A stretch of 61,844 nt of DNA from Candidatus Pacearchaeota archaeon (GCA_018303805.1 JAGVXL010000001.1:1-61844); one strand, 5' to 3'; counted from the stretch's first letter, positions 40,600 to 50,125 are shown. Made by a program: numbers and translations. Notes: generated from the letters alone by a model not told the origin.

Positions 40600-41829
40600 A
40601 TGAAAATAATTCCCATATTATTCTTTTCAATATCTATCCTCCTTCTTACTATCGGGGTTATAGACATCCCCCTATTAAAAAAATCTATATCCCTGCCAGA
40701 AGAGAACGCAACAAACATAACCATTAAACAGGATATAACAAATCTAACAGAAGAAAATAAAATAATAGCATTGCCAATTATAGAATATGAATGCCTGAAT
40801 GACTCTCATTGCAATGATTCAGAGATATGTGTTTACAATAAATGCAAGAATCTAACCTGCGAATTTCCTTATTACGCGCAGGACCATAAGTGCGAGAGAT
40901 TAGAGTGCATAATCAATGAGGAATGCAGATCAAACCAGTATTGCTCAAAACTCTACAATGTATGCATGAAATTGTATTGCGGTTTTTGCCAATACCCAGA
41001 GGATCACCATTGCAAAAGATATTTTTGCTGTGCTGATTATGAGTGTGGCACTAATGCTACTTGTTTTTATCATAAATGCCTGCAGAATCCCTCTGTTATA
41101 AAATTCCAAACATTGCTTGCAGGCAACAGGCGCACAACATACAGAACGATATTAGATTACAGCATATTAAGAAATTTTGACATTGGCTTGCTTTTAATCC
41201 AAAATCAGAAGGAACTTGACAATGTAAACAAAAATATTCTTTACCTGAATGACATGATTTTTGAAGATTTTCAAAATTATACTATTTTGGCGGTCGCCCA
41301 ACACGGCAAGATGCCTGCAGATGTCAATTTTAATAGGATATACCAGATTGATAATGTAGTTTATGTAAAGATTGACACTTCAGAAGGCGAGCAAGGATTT
41401 ACAGATGATGCCTGGCATGTGGTTAAGGTGAGAAGGGATGATTTTACAGAAAAAAACAATCTTATTTTCAAAATCACGCCAACTGGCAAGATGATTGTTG
41501 GGGGGGAGGAAATCACTTATACAAGTATCCTCTATCCTGCGGATAAAGATGGCGGGCCATATAGATGCACCAATATAACCCTCTATGAAGGAGAAAGCAA
41601 AACAATCAACCTTTACAATAGGGATTACACAATACAATTACTTTGGGTGGAGTCTGCTGGTGGCAAAGAATATGCTACAATTTCTCTAGATGGTAGTCCT
41701 AATGTAAGGATGGGAGAAGGCAACAGCACTAAAATAAATAACCTCCAAATTTATGCAGGGGAAATATTCTATACTGGAAAAGAGATACGTCTGTGGGCAA
41801 CATTAGGCTTATGCTATGAAGATCTTTAG
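40600..41829 (+). CDS. Secreted Cys-rich surface protein
   Basis: A signal-anchor helix (IIPILFFSISILLLTIGVI) precedes about 140 residues with some 20 Cys in repeating modules such as CLNDSHCNDSEICVYNKCKNLTC and CCADYECGTNATCFYHKC, like disulfide-knotted EB or disulfide-rich modules. A 240-residue beta-rich C-terminal region follows without Cys clusters except near the end (GLCYEDL). Sequons (NAT, NIT, NLT) suggest glycosylation outside the cell. The family is unknown. A TATATAAAT box is right at the start; TAAATTCTG upstream is an alternative. Confidence 0.7.
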   Translation: MKIIPILFFSISILLLTIGVIDIPLLKKSISLPEENATNITIKQDITNLTEENKIIALPIIEYECLNDSHCNDSEICVYNKCKNLTCEFPYYAQDHKCERLECIINEECRSNQYCSKLYNVCMKLYCGFCQYPEDHHCKRYFCCADYECGTNATCFYHKCLQNPSVIKFQTLLAGNRRTTYRTILDYSILRNFDIGLLLIQNQKELDNVNKNILYLNDMIFEDFQNYTILAVAQHGKMPADVNFNRIYQIDNVVYVKIDTSEGEQGFTDDAWHVVKVRRDDFTEKNNLIFKITPTGKMIVGGEEITYTSILYPADKDGGPYRCTNITLYEGESKTINLYNRDYTIQLLWVESAGGKEYATISLDGSPNVRMGEGNSTKINNLQIYAGEIFYTGKEIRLWATLGLCYEDL

Positions 41830-41863
41830 AAACCTTTAAATATCACAAATCCCTGATAAAATC

Positions 41864-42268
41864 ATGAATCTAAAAAGGGGCATTGCAGCAGGCATTTTGC
41901 TCTGGGTTTTGATTTTTTTTGAAGTCAGCATCCTGATGTTTGGCTTCAGGTTGAGCGCAGGAACTACCTACTACACAATCCACTACCTTCTGTTGGCAGT
42001 GATTGCATATCTTGCAGCATTGTTCTATTTCAAAGGCAAAGTGAAGAGAAGCGCAAAAGAAGGTTTCTTGGCAGGCATAATCATGCTTGTAACAAGTATC
42101 ATTCTTGATGCAGCCATAACAGTGCCTTTATTTGTCAAGAGCTATGCGTTTTTCCTTGACAAGTATTTGATTGCAGGGCTTGCTGAGACACTTGTGATAG
42201 CAATAATTGCCGGCGCAATAAAGCCAAAGAAAGCAAAGAAAACCCCAGCAAGAAAGAAGAGGAAATAG
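41864..42268 (+). CDS. Four-helix membrane protein
   Basis: The 134 residues have four hydrophobic helices and a Lys/Arg-rich C-terminal tail (KPKKAKKTPARKKRK) likely in the cytoplasm. It resembles small DUF5367-type membrane proteins, weakly. No functional residues seen. It is separated by 34 bases from the preceding surface protein gene. Confidence 0.65.
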   Translation: MNLKRGIAAGILLWVLIFFEVSILMFGFRLSAGTTYYTIHYLLLAVIAYLAALFYFKGKVKRSAKEGFLAGIIMLVTSIILDAAITVPLFVKSYAFFLDKYLIAGLAETLVIAIIAGAIKPKKAKKTPARKKRK

Positions 42269-42420
42269 AGAGGTTAATCTCCATAATCTTAGGGATTTTG
42301 GGCAGTTTTATCTTTCATAATCTCCATGTATGTCACTTTCCCCCTGATTCTGGATTTTACTGCTTAATTTTTAGCTGAGTCTTTATATCCCAACCCTGCT
42401 TCATTGAAGGATTCTCCTAA

Positions 42421-42765
42421 TTATGCCCTTGTTTTCATTTCTTTAAAATATTTGTCCCTGCTCATCTCTTCATAATATTTTTTTTCCCTGTCCCTGAAGA
42501 ACTTGCATGCAATTCCCTTAACGCCATAAAAAACTCCTGCAGACAAGATGGCAAGAAACCCCCCTCTTTCTGGTTCAGAGAGGCTCATTTTATTCATGTA
42601 GTGAAAGTGATTTTCAGCATATGAGGAAACACCAATGGTTGCAAGGTAGGTTAATAGCAGCCCAGAGCCATCCCACACAACCTTGTTTGCGAAACTGTAA
42701 ATCTTTTCCTGCAATATTTCTGCCTTTGTAGGCTCTTTATCTAACCTCTTTTCAAGCCCTTCCAT
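42421..42765 (-). CDS. Hypothetical membrane-associated 114-aa protein
   Basis: Two hydrophobic segments (about 34-52 and 70-88) lie between charged ends. The N-terminus is acidic-basic (MEGLEKRLDKEPTKAEILQEKIYSF), and the C-terminal part is a charged helix (FFRDREKKYYEEMSRDKYFKEM). No family recognised. Confidence 0.6.
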   Translation of the reverse strand: MEGLEKRLDKEPTKAEILQEKIYSFANKVVWDGSGLLLTYLATIGVSSYAENHFHYMNKMSLSEPERGGFLAILSAGVFYGVKGIACKFFRDREKKYYEEMSRDKYFKEMKTRA

Positions 42766-42810
42766 CAGGAATTCACAGAACCCTAGTATAAATATATTTC
42801 TAAAAGAAAG

Positions 42811-43050
42811 CTATCTTCCTTTTTTCCTGCCTGTCCTCATCAGAACAAGCAGCGCCGCAATCAAGCTTGCCAAGTCCATCCATGGATTCTTGCCGCCGTT
42901 AACCAAGCCATTGACAACAAGAACCGCAACACCGATTATGTAAAGCAAGAGGAACAATGGCTTTATGTCTTTATTTCCCTTCCATGAATAAAAAAGCTGG
43001 ACGAGCCATGCCAGAACTATGACACTCAAGCCAATAGATGAAAGCTCCAT
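42811..43050 (-). CDS. Three-helix membrane protein, possibly SemiSWEET/PQ-loop-like
   Basis: The 79-residue protein has three hydrophobic helices and the first-helix pattern GLSVIVLAWLVQLFYSWKGNKD, then PLFLLLYIIGVAVLVVNG. Helix number and length fit a SemiSWEET-like sugar transporter subunit, in which P-Q is the usual turn motif; here it is V-Q, so the assignment is weak. It ends in a basic tail. A small archaeal membrane protein of unknown role is the safer call. Confidence 0.55.
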   Translation of the reverse strand: MELSSIGLSVIVLAWLVQLFYSWKGNKDIKPLFLLLYIIGVAVLVVNGLVNGGKNPWMDLASLIAALLVLMRTGRKKGR

Positions 43051-43149
43051 TCTGCCTCTTTTTAACTCTCTATAAAATCAGTAAGGATATTTAAATTTTC
43101 TCTTTTAGAGATTACAAAAATTTTTATATCAACTTGTCCTGTTTGATAT

Positions 43150-45150
43150 ATGGCAGCAGGCAGGAAAAAGCAGAAAGGGGGGATTGTAAACAACTCTGTG
43201 AAAATTTATAAGAAACACACAGCCATCCATGCCTTTGCATACCTCCTAGGGGCAATGCTCCTCTCATTGCTGGCAGTCCAGGCCTTTTTGTACATCCGTT
43301 TTGTGCTTGGAAATGACATTGTCCTGAGTTTGAGCGCAGACAAGAACGATATCTCACTTGAGCATGGCCAAAATGCAACTCTCAATCTGGACATAAAAGG
43401 CATCGCTAATCCCTTGTGCAGGATAGAGTGCAATTCAGAATTCTTTGACATAAGCGGGAATAAGAGTGTTGAGGCAGAGCAATTCAGGACAATCTCCCAG
43501 GTTGCCAGAAAAAAGGCATATACCCTGAAGGAAATGCCTATAGGAACAGGGCAGAAACTTTATAGGTTCAGCATTACGTGCGGCACTATAAAGGGCTTTC
43601 TCTGCCATACTAGGGGAATGCCAACAACGAGAAGCATTCTTGTTACAGCAGAATACAGCTTGAATGAAGAAGAAAAGGCAGTTAAGAACAAGCTGAAAAA
43701 AGAAATAGAAAGCAAGGCAGTTCTTTTTCTTGATGCAAATGAGAGCCTTGAAAAACTTGATTCTGAGATTGGCAGATACAGCAATACCTTGACAATAGCC
43801 GGCTTTGGAAAATCACTTGAAGAAGCAAGGGGCAGGGCAAGACAAACAGCAGAATTCCTTGACGATTTGCCTGGATTATGGCAGCAGCAGGACTTTTCAG
43901 CATTAAGCGGCAAAATCATCCAATTGATAAGCAGGATAAATGAATTCCAGTCAGCATCCACAGAATTGAATGAAATTTTTATTGCAAATATCTCCCTTTA
44001 CAATGCACTTGCTGAAAAACTTTTCCTGCAAAAGCAAAAACTTGAGATTTTGAAAGAGAAAGAGCTCAATGAGACGCATGCTTTGGAGCTTGCAGGAATC
44101 ATAAGGGATTTCAACCAGAATATCATTAGATTTGCATCTGAAACGGGCTTAGCAGAAAAAGGGAAAATAGCTGGAGATATCTCAGGAATCAATCTGCAGA
44201 AATTCAGCGATGCAGTTTATGGAAACGAAACCAAAGAAAAGGCAAATGAAACCATTATTTTCGGGATAGAAAAGATAACCCTGAACCTGACAGCAGAAAA
44301 ACAGCAATTCGTTCTTGAAGAGCCAAAAACAGAATGCTGCGTTTTTGGCAAGTGCAGGGAGTGCAGTTTCAGCAAAAAGGCATATCCTGTAATTTTCCTG
44401 CATGGGCATGATTTCAACAAGGGTGTTTCTGCATTCTACAGCCTGAATGCATTTTCAGAGCTGCAGAAAAAGCTTGAGGAAAATGGCTATATCAATGCTG
44501 GAGAAATCTCCCTCTCAACAGCAAAAAGAAAAGATTCTGGAATGCTTGGCTTGAGCGGGATGCCTGTAACATTCAGGGCAAGCTATTATTTTGATGTTTT
44601 CAAGATGAGGGGGACATACATCCCTGTGCAGACAAAAAGCGAGAGCATTGAGACATATTCAATAAAGCTGAGGGATATAATCGAGAATGTGAAATATGAA
44701 ACATCGCAGCAGAGGGTTATAATCATTGCCCACAGCATGGGCGGCTTGGTTGCAAGGAAATACATGCAGCTTTTTGGCAATTCCAGCATAGAGAAGCTTG
44801 TTCTTGTCAATGTCCCTAATAAGGGAATAACAGGCAACGCAGCAAAATATTGCTCAATGTTCGGGGCTGATTTGGAATGCAGGGACATGAATTCAGACAG
44901 TCTGTTCCTCAACAAGCTCAATGCAGAGGCAACAGAGGCGGGGATTTACAATATTATCGGAACGGGGTGCAAGATGGAAGAAAGCATTGGCGATGGAATT
45001 GTTCTTGAGGAGAATGCTTTTCTTGAAAATGCAGATAACTACATGATAAAAGGAACTTGTTCAGGCACAAACCTGCTGCATGGCGAGCTGCTTGATATAA
45101 GCAAGCATCAGGAATTCTATGACTTGATCCTTGACATATTAAAGGGCTGA
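43150..45150 (+). CDS. Membrane-anchored lipase/esterase-like alpha/beta hydrolase
   Basis: The 666-residue protein has an N-terminal membrane helix (about 27-50), a beta-like domain of about 120 residues, and long coiled-coil regions (about 170-400). A hydrolase domain starts at YPVIFLHGHDFNKG, with nucleophile motif IIAHSMGGLVARKY (AHSMGG where GxSxG is usual), a later NVPNKG (lipase-like) and a closing HGELL that may hold the His. It should face outside the cell. The coiled-coil stalk would hold the enzyme away from the membrane. Substrate unknown. Confidence 0.78.
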   Translation: MAAGRKKQKGGIVNNSVKIYKKHTAIHAFAYLLGAMLLSLLAVQAFLYIRFVLGNDIVLSLSADKNDISLEHGQNATLNLDIKGIANPLCRIECNSEFFDISGNKSVEAEQFRTISQVARKKAYTLKEMPIGTGQKLYRFSITCGTIKGFLCHTRGMPTTRSILVTAEYSLNEEEKAVKNKLKKEIESKAVLFLDANESLEKLDSEIGRYSNTLTIAGFGKSLEEARGRARQTAEFLDDLPGLWQQQDFSALSGKIIQLISRINEFQSASTELNEIFIANISLYNALAEKLFLQKQKLEILKEKELNETHALELAGIIRDFNQNIIRFASETGLAEKGKIAGDISGINLQKFSDAVYGNETKEKANETIIFGIEKITLNLTAEKQQFVLEEPKTECCVFGKCRECSFSKKAYPVIFLHGHDFNKGVSAFYSLNAFSELQKKLEENGYINAGEISLSTAKRKDSGMLGLSGMPVTFRASYYFDVFKMRGTYIPVQTKSESIETYSIKLRDIIENVKYETSQQRVIIIAHSMGGLVARKYMQLFGNSSIEKLVLVNVPNKGITGNAAKYCSMFGADLECRDMNSDSLFLNKLNAEATEAGIYNIIGTGCKMEESIGDGIVLEENAFLENADNYMIKGTCSGTNLLHGELLDISKHQEFYDLILDILKG

Positions 45151-45190
45151 ATTGGGCAAAATATATAAAATGCAGGAATGGCATTCCTGA

Positions 45191-46219
45191 ATGGCTTCAT
45201 GCAGGAAAGTAGCTTTGGTTAAGGGGGAAAACAGATACAGCAATACATATAATGCATTAAACCTCATCAAGCCGGATTTGGAAAAACTGAAAAACGCAAA
45301 AAAAATCCTAATCAAGCCGAACCTTACTGCAAGTTCTAACGAATATGCCAACACTAACGCAAGGACTATTGAGGCAGTAATAGATTTCATAAATGAAAAT
45401 TTTCATGGAAAGGAAATTTCAGTATTTGAGGGCAGCGGAAGCGCGTATTACGAGCATATAACAACAAGAGACGTGTTTGAAAAATTTGGGTACGCTGAAC
45501 TTGAGAAAAAATACAAGAATGTAAGGGTTGAGGCAATTGAGGACTTTTCAGAATATGCGCCTCTTGAGATAAATTCAATTGCAGGAAAGGAAACTGTTAA
45601 TATTGTGAAGCATCTTTCTGATTTTGATTACAGGGTTTCTGTTGCAATCCCCAAGACGCATAATTATGCAATAGCCACTTTCGGCATAAAGAACATGGCT
45701 GGTCTGATAAGGCAGCAGGACAAGTCACTGATGCATGGGCTGAGAACTCCGAGCGCACCAAATGCCAAGACAATATTCACCTATGTTCCCACATCAGCAA
45801 TCTCGTGGATGAGAAGGAGGATGCCCGGGCTTGTAAACCTGCTTTTCAAGAACTCAATGTCTTATCTGAAGGCAACGAAGGTTATTCACCATAACATCGC
45901 TGCAATGGCAAAAATGACATGGCCTGACTTGGTTGTTCTTGATGGCTTATACTGCATGGACGGCAATGGCCCTGTTGACGGCTTTCCTGTAAAAATGGAT
46001 TTTGCAATAGCATCTGCAGATGCACTCAAGGCAGATTGTCTTGGAGCAAGAATAATTGGCTTGAATCCAGATAATATTGGCTATCTGCACTACTTAAGCA
46101 AGGAAAATCTTGGGGACATGTCACTTGAAGGGCTTGTAGGCAGCAAAATTGAAGATGTCAGGAAAAAATTCAAGATGCATCCAACATACCCAATCCAGAA
46201 AAGGTGGAATGAGCTGTAA
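45191..46219 (+). CDS. DUF362 domain protein
   Basis: The 342-residue protein has VALVKGEN, KKILIKPNLTA, SVFEGSGSAYYEH and the core AIPKTHNYAIATFGIKNMAGLI, with later LVVLDGLYCMDGNGP. These are hallmarks of DUF362 proteins, which are often iron-sulfur-linked; no ferredoxin-type CxxCxxC cluster is present here. Function in archaea is not defined. It is 40 bases from the lipase-like gene. Confidence 0.85.
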   Translation: MASCRKVALVKGENRYSNTYNALNLIKPDLEKLKNAKKILIKPNLTASSNEYANTNARTIEAVIDFINENFHGKEISVFEGSGSAYYEHITTRDVFEKFGYAELEKKYKNVRVEAIEDFSEYAPLEINSIAGKETVNIVKHLSDFDYRVSVAIPKTHNYAIATFGIKNMAGLIRQQDKSLMHGLRTPSAPNAKTIFTYVPTSAISWMRRRMPGLVNLLFKNSMSYLKATKVIHHNIAAMAKMTWPDLVVLDGLYCMDGNGPVDGFPVKMDFAIASADALKADCLGARIIGLNPDNIGYLHYLSKENLGDMSLEGLVGSKIEDVRKKFKMHPTYPIQKRWNEL

Positions 46220-46222
46220 AAT

Positions 46223-46531
46223 TCAGCTTTTCGGGTATGCAATTGTCAAAAGTTCTTTCAGCATTTCTGTATTCTCCTCTCTCAGCTCTGAAATATGATA
46301 TGCAATATCCTTGAATTTCTTGTCTGAGAAAACATCCTCATAGGCATCAAGAAGGCATTTTAACTCAGTTATCTTGCAGTAGTTGGAAAGGAGGAAATCT
46401 GCAGTAAAACTGTCAATCTTCCCTGTTTTATAAATGCCGGCTGTTATAGATTTCCTTAGTTCCTGGTTCTGCTCCATCTCGCCAACAAGCCTTAATATTT
46501 TTTCATCCAGATTTTTTTGGCAGTCTGTCAT
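46223..46531 (-). CDS. Hypothetical 102-aa helical protein
   Basis: An all-helical, acidic protein (starts MTDCQKNLDEKILRLVGEMEQNQELRKS) with no recognisable domain. It lies between the convergent DUF362 gene and the divergent HPr-domain gene. Confidence 0.55.
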   Translation of the reverse strand: MTDCQKNLDEKILRLVGEMEQNQELRKSITAGIYKTGKIDSFTADFLLSNYCKITELKCLLDAYEDVFSDKKFKDIAYHISELREENTEMLKELLTIAYPKS

Positions 46532-46663
46532 CTTGTCCCTTTCTCCTTTGGCATTAGCTCTGTGATTATATCCCCTATTTTTTCAATGCAAAATAACATT
46601 CCAAATCTTTATAAACCACCAAAATCCCCCCTTAATACTTCTTTTAGACAATTGGAGATCAGA

Positions 46664-47518
46664 ATGAAGGTTTTTAAGGAATATTTGTCAAAGCTCGAAC
46701 ACAAGACGGAGTATGCAGAGGAGATTTTTCTAGAGGAGCATGTGCTTAATATGACTCCGGACATAAACAGGAAATTCTATAAACTTGCGCAGGCAGACAA
46801 AAAGCTGGCAGTTGCAATTGAGCATCTACATAATTATAATGATATCAAGGAGAATAAGTCCTTGACAGAACTGCTGCATATTGTTCTCTTGCCTTACAAC
46901 AACAGGACAATCCATATAGATAACAGGGAGCGTGATTATTCCGGACTTGCGAAAATGCTTTCATCCTGCAGGAACATGGATTTTGTCGCGGGATACAAGC
47001 ACAATCTCTTTGAGCCATTAAGCATTGAGATGTGGGAGAAATATAACCCATCAGTTGAGGAAAGGATGGTTTTGTATGCATTGGACACAAGAAACAAGGG
47101 AACGGAAAAAAATAAAAGGGAAATAGAGGCAATAGAAAATGCAACAGAAATGCTCGGCACTCTCGTAGCAAAGAAAAGGAAAAGATACAGCCAGTATGCT
47201 GCAAGGGATTATATTCTAGCAAGCAAAGACGGACTTCACGCAAGGCCTGCATCTTATATAGCAAACTTCATGAAAAAACTGCAAGGAGATGCATGGATAA
47301 GGACAGATAACATGGAAGTCAATGCAAGAAGCATTATGGGGCTGTTAATGCTTGCAGCAACAAAAGATAAGATGGTTACAATCCTTTACAAGCCAAAGCA
47401 GAATGCAGGAGAATTCTACAGAAAGTTTGAATCCGCACTGGTTGGCAGTTTGCTGAGAGAAGCAGATTGCAAACCCAGCACAACCCTGCTTGTTCCAGCT
47501 AAGATTGGGCAGGAATAA
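46664..47518 (+). CDS. HPr-domain protein with N-terminal helical domain
   Basis: I start at ATG 46664 (MKVFKEYLSKLEHK) with GGAGA six bases upstream and a TTTATAAACC box near 46607; the track start 46517 lies in another gene. Residues 1-185 are helical and unknown. The last 100 residues are a PTS phosphocarrier HPr-like fold with active-site His192 in DGLHARPAS and the regulatory-type Ser in NARSIMGLLML. HPr carries phosphate from Enzyme I. No PTS enzyme is in this window, and archaeal HPr proteins are uncommon, so a stand-alone regulatory role is possible. Confidence 0.82.
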   Translation: MKVFKEYLSKLEHKTEYAEEIFLEEHVLNMTPDINRKFYKLAQADKKLAVAIEHLHNYNDIKENKSLTELLHIVLLPYNNRTIHIDNRERDYSGLAKMLSSCRNMDFVAGYKHNLFEPLSIEMWEKYNPSVEERMVLYALDTRNKGTEKNKREIEAIENATEMLGTLVAKKRKRYSQYAARDYILASKDGLHARPASYIANFMKKLQGDAWIRTDNMEVNARSIMGLLMLAATKDKMVTILYKPKQNAGEFYRKFESALVGSLLREADCKPSTTLLVPAKIGQE

Positions 47519-47599
47519 ACTCATTTTTGCTATCATTAACGCAATTCCGCAATCTTTTTAAACAACAAGTGCATTTTAAGGATGAGGGGTGATTAGACA

Positions 47600-47617
47600 C
47601 CTCAGCGATTTCTGAGG
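47600..47617 (+). other. Short hairpin in mRNA leader
   Basis: CCTCAG-CGATTT-CTGAGG, preceded by GGTGATT and followed by AATTTTATT, is 27 bases before ATG 47645. It resembles the leader hairpin at 34939. Confidence 0.35.
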
Positions 47618-47644
47618 AATTTTATTGAGCAAGGAGAGAAGAAA

Positions 47645-47887
47645 ATGAAGCCAGCAAAAGAAAACAAGGCAAAACTCGGCAAGAAAACAATTCTCGAAGC
47701 AATCAGGGGGAAAGTGACATACATGGACAGCATAAAGCCAAAACTCCAGGCATACAAAACAGGAACAAACAGGAAAGCAGACAAGATACTAAAAGAGACA
47801 TATGAGCTTGTTTCCAACTATGAGATGCAGATGCCAAGGAGAATAAAAATAGAGGAAGGCATACTTGGGCTCGAGGGCTTGCTGTAG
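47645..47887 (+). CDS. Hypothetical 80-aa protein
   Basis: Basic and helical, it starts MKPAKENKAKLGKKTILEAIRGKVTYMDSIK and ends KIEEGILGLEGLL. An AAGGAGAGAAGAAA ribosome site precedes it. No family known to me. It is followed 46 bases later by the nucleotidyltransferase gene. Confidence 0.65.
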   Translation: MKPAKENKAKLGKKTILEAIRGKVTYMDSIKPKLQAYKTGTNRKADKILKETYELVSNYEMQMPRRIKIEEGILGLEGLL

Positions 47888-47933
47888 GCATTTATTAATG
47901 GTAAATCCTTGGGAGAGAAAATAAAATCTAAAA

Positions 47934-48848
47934 ATGATAAAGGCCGTTGTTCTTGCAGGCGGAAAAAGCAAAGCAACCCTGGACGACCTGCTTAACAGGA
48001 TTATAGAATACCCTTTCTATCATGAGTGGTACCTATTCGGCAAATACAAGCCATTAATAAAAGTGGGTGGGGAAATTGACGGGATTAAAAAAAGGCGCCC
48101 AGTGATAGAATACACACTGCATTCATTGACAGCATCAAGGAATGTTGACGGCATAATTGTTGTTGGCGACAAGGAAAAACTTGAAAGAGGATTGGATATA
48201 AGCCTGAAAACCTATGCGGAGAAATGCAGGTTTGTGCAGCAGGTTGGGACATTAAAGCAGAATGCATATCATGCCTACAACGCAGCAGGCAGGGCGGGGC
48301 ATACCCTTTTCATAACTGCAGATGCTCCATTGTCAACAAGGCAGGGCATTGACAATTTTATTAATGCATGTGAAAAAGATTCTGGAAATTATGACTTATT
48401 CTATCCAATAATAAGCAGAAAACATCTTCATAAATATGAAAAACTCTATAAATTGAGGGCATATTTTTGGGTTACTGACGACATAACAAACAATAAAGAT
48501 GAATTTATGATCAAGGGCATGAGGGGATTCAGGATTTCAAACATGGTTATCGCAAACCCTGAAAAAATACAAAATCCAGAGTTCATGGATTTTGCATACA
48601 GTGCGAGAAAATTAAGAAATCCGCTGAATGCGTGCAAGCTGGGCTTGCTGTGCTGGCGGGAAATTTTTAAATATGCAAAAGGCAAGCTGAAGCTGTCAGA
48701 CATACAGGAAAAAGTTTCGCAGGTTTTGGGCACAAGGTTCAAATTTGTAGAGATAGAAGATGCACTCTCCTCCCTTGATGTTGATGCCGAAGGCGATGAG
48801 AAAAATATAGAGCAGATAAACGGCTTCAAGGAGCCGCAATCATTTTAA
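47934..48848 (+). CDS. NTP-transferase (MobA/GlmU-like nucleotidyltransferase)
   Basis: The 304-residue protein has the nucleotidyltransferase opening VVLAGGKS, then FGKYKPLIKVGG (K-P-L), VIEYTLHSL, and a metal Asp at FITADAPLS. Family members activate sugars or cofactors such as GlcNAc-1-P or molybdopterin. The usual G-G-x-G-T-R-L loop is altered (GGKSKATLDDLLN), and the C-terminal part is a helical extension, so the substrate is unclear. A second strand, GIIVVGDKEKL, supports the Rossmann-like fold. Confidence 0.75.
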   Translation: MIKAVVLAGGKSKATLDDLLNRIIEYPFYHEWYLFGKYKPLIKVGGEIDGIKKRRPVIEYTLHSLTASRNVDGIIVVGDKEKLERGLDISLKTYAEKCRFVQQVGTLKQNAYHAYNAAGRAGHTLFITADAPLSTRQGIDNFINACEKDSGNYDLFYPIISRKHLHKYEKLYKLRAYFWVTDDITNNKDEFMIKGMRGFRISNMVIANPEKIQNPEFMDFAYSARKLRNPLNACKLGLLCWREIFKYAKGKLKLSDIQEKVSQVLGTRFKFVEIEDALSSLDVDAEGDEKNIEQINGFKEPQSF

Positions 48849-48870
48849 ATCCCCATGCATTATTGCAAAT

Positions 48871-50070
48871 ATGCCCCTGATAAATATTGAGCAGGCAATA
48901 GAAGATTTCAGAAAAGGAGGATTTCTTATTCTTGTGGATGATAAAAGCAGGGAAAATGAAGGCGATTTTGTTTTGGCAGCGGAATATGCAACAGCAGAAA
49001 AAATAAATTTCCTGACAAAGCATGCAAGAGGCTTGATCTGTGTGCCTGTTGAACAGGAAAGGGCGGCAAAACTCTGCCTGGAACAGATGGTTGAGAGAGA
49101 GAAGAACACATCAATGCATCATTCTGCATTTACTGTTTCTGTTGATGCAAGGCAAGGAACAACGACAGGCATTTCAGCATATGACAGGGCAGAAACAATT
49201 CTCAAGCTTGCAGACAAAAATGCAAAGCCAGAGGATTTCACAAAACCAGGGCACATTTTCCCATTGCAGGCAGAGAAAGGGGGTGTCCTGAAAAGGGCAG
49301 GGCACACAGAAGCGGCAGTTGACTTGGCAAACCTTGCCGGCTTGAAGCTGGCAGCAGTTATCTGCGAGATTTTAGCTGAAAATGGCAGAATGGCAAGGAT
49401 GCCTGAATTAAAAAAAATAAGCAGCAAGCACAACATTAAAATTGTTGCAATAGCCGATTTGATAAAATATCGCCTGAACAATCAAACACTTATTTACAGA
49501 ACTGCTGAAGGCATAAATTTTCCAACTAAATACAGCAAAGATTTCAAGTTAATGGCATATGGCACGACAATCGATGACAATATTCATTTTGCGTTGATAC
49601 ACAAGAAAAGCAATCTTGAAAATGCCCTTGTCAGGGTGCATTCAGAGTGTTTTACAGGCGAGACATTAAAGTCAGAAAGATGCGACTGCGGCAGGCAGCT
49701 TGAAATTGCCATGAATAACATTGCAAAGGAAAAAGGAATTCTATTATACATGAGGCAGGAGGGCAGAGGCATTGGCTTGTTAAACAAGTTAAAGGCATAC
49801 AAACTGCAGGATGCAGGCATGGACACAGTTGAAGCCAACAAGCATCTTGGCTTTGAGGCAGACTTGAGGGATTATGGAATTGGCGCTCAAATTTTAAAGG
49901 ACATAGGAGTTAAAAAAATCAGATTGCTGACAAACAATCCAAAAAAGATAGTTGGATTGGAGGGCTATGGCATTGAAATCACAGAGAGGATACCCTTAAC
50001 AACCAAGCCAAACAAATTTAACCGGGCATATCTTGAAACAAAAAAGAAAAAGATGGGGCATTTATTATAA
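48871..50070 (+). CDS. ribBA: Bifunctional DHBP synthase/GTP cyclohydrolase II
   Basis: Residues 1 to about 200 are RibB: VDDKSRENEGD, STSMHHSAFTVSVD-like region and GVLKRAGHTEAAVDL. Residues 205-399 are RibA: VRVHSECFTGETLKSERCDCG with Zn-binding Cys and RQEGRGIGLLNKL. It makes the two starting compounds of riboflavin. Most archaea use a separate RibB and an ArfA-type GTP cyclohydrolase III, so this bacterial-type fusion suggests transfer. Length is normal for RibBA. Leaderless-like context (AAATATG). Confidence 0.9.
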   Translation: MPLINIEQAIEDFRKGGFLILVDDKSRENEGDFVLAAEYATAEKINFLTKHARGLICVPVEQERAAKLCLEQMVEREKNTSMHHSAFTVSVDARQGTTTGISAYDRAETILKLADKNAKPEDFTKPGHIFPLQAEKGGVLKRAGHTEAAVDLANLAGLKLAAVICEILAENGRMARMPELKKISSKHNIKIVAIADLIKYRLNNQTLIYRTAEGINFPTKYSKDFKLMAYGTTIDDNIHFALIHKKSNLENALVRVHSECFTGETLKSERCDCGRQLEIAMNNIAKEKGILLYMRQEGRGIGLLNKLKAYKLQDAGMDTVEANKHLGFEADLRDYGIGAQILKDIGVKKIRLLTNNPKKIVGLEGYGIEITERIPLTTKPNKFNRAYLETKKKKMGHLL

Positions 50071-50125
50071 CCCCCTAAAAACAATTTTCATCCAAAAATC
50101 TTGCAAGAGATTTTCTGATACACAG

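Noticed and set aside
46517-46663. Longer HPr-protein start at 46517
   Set aside because: It overlaps the minus-strand gene, contains the TATA box and lacks a ribosome site; ATG 46664 has GGAGA.
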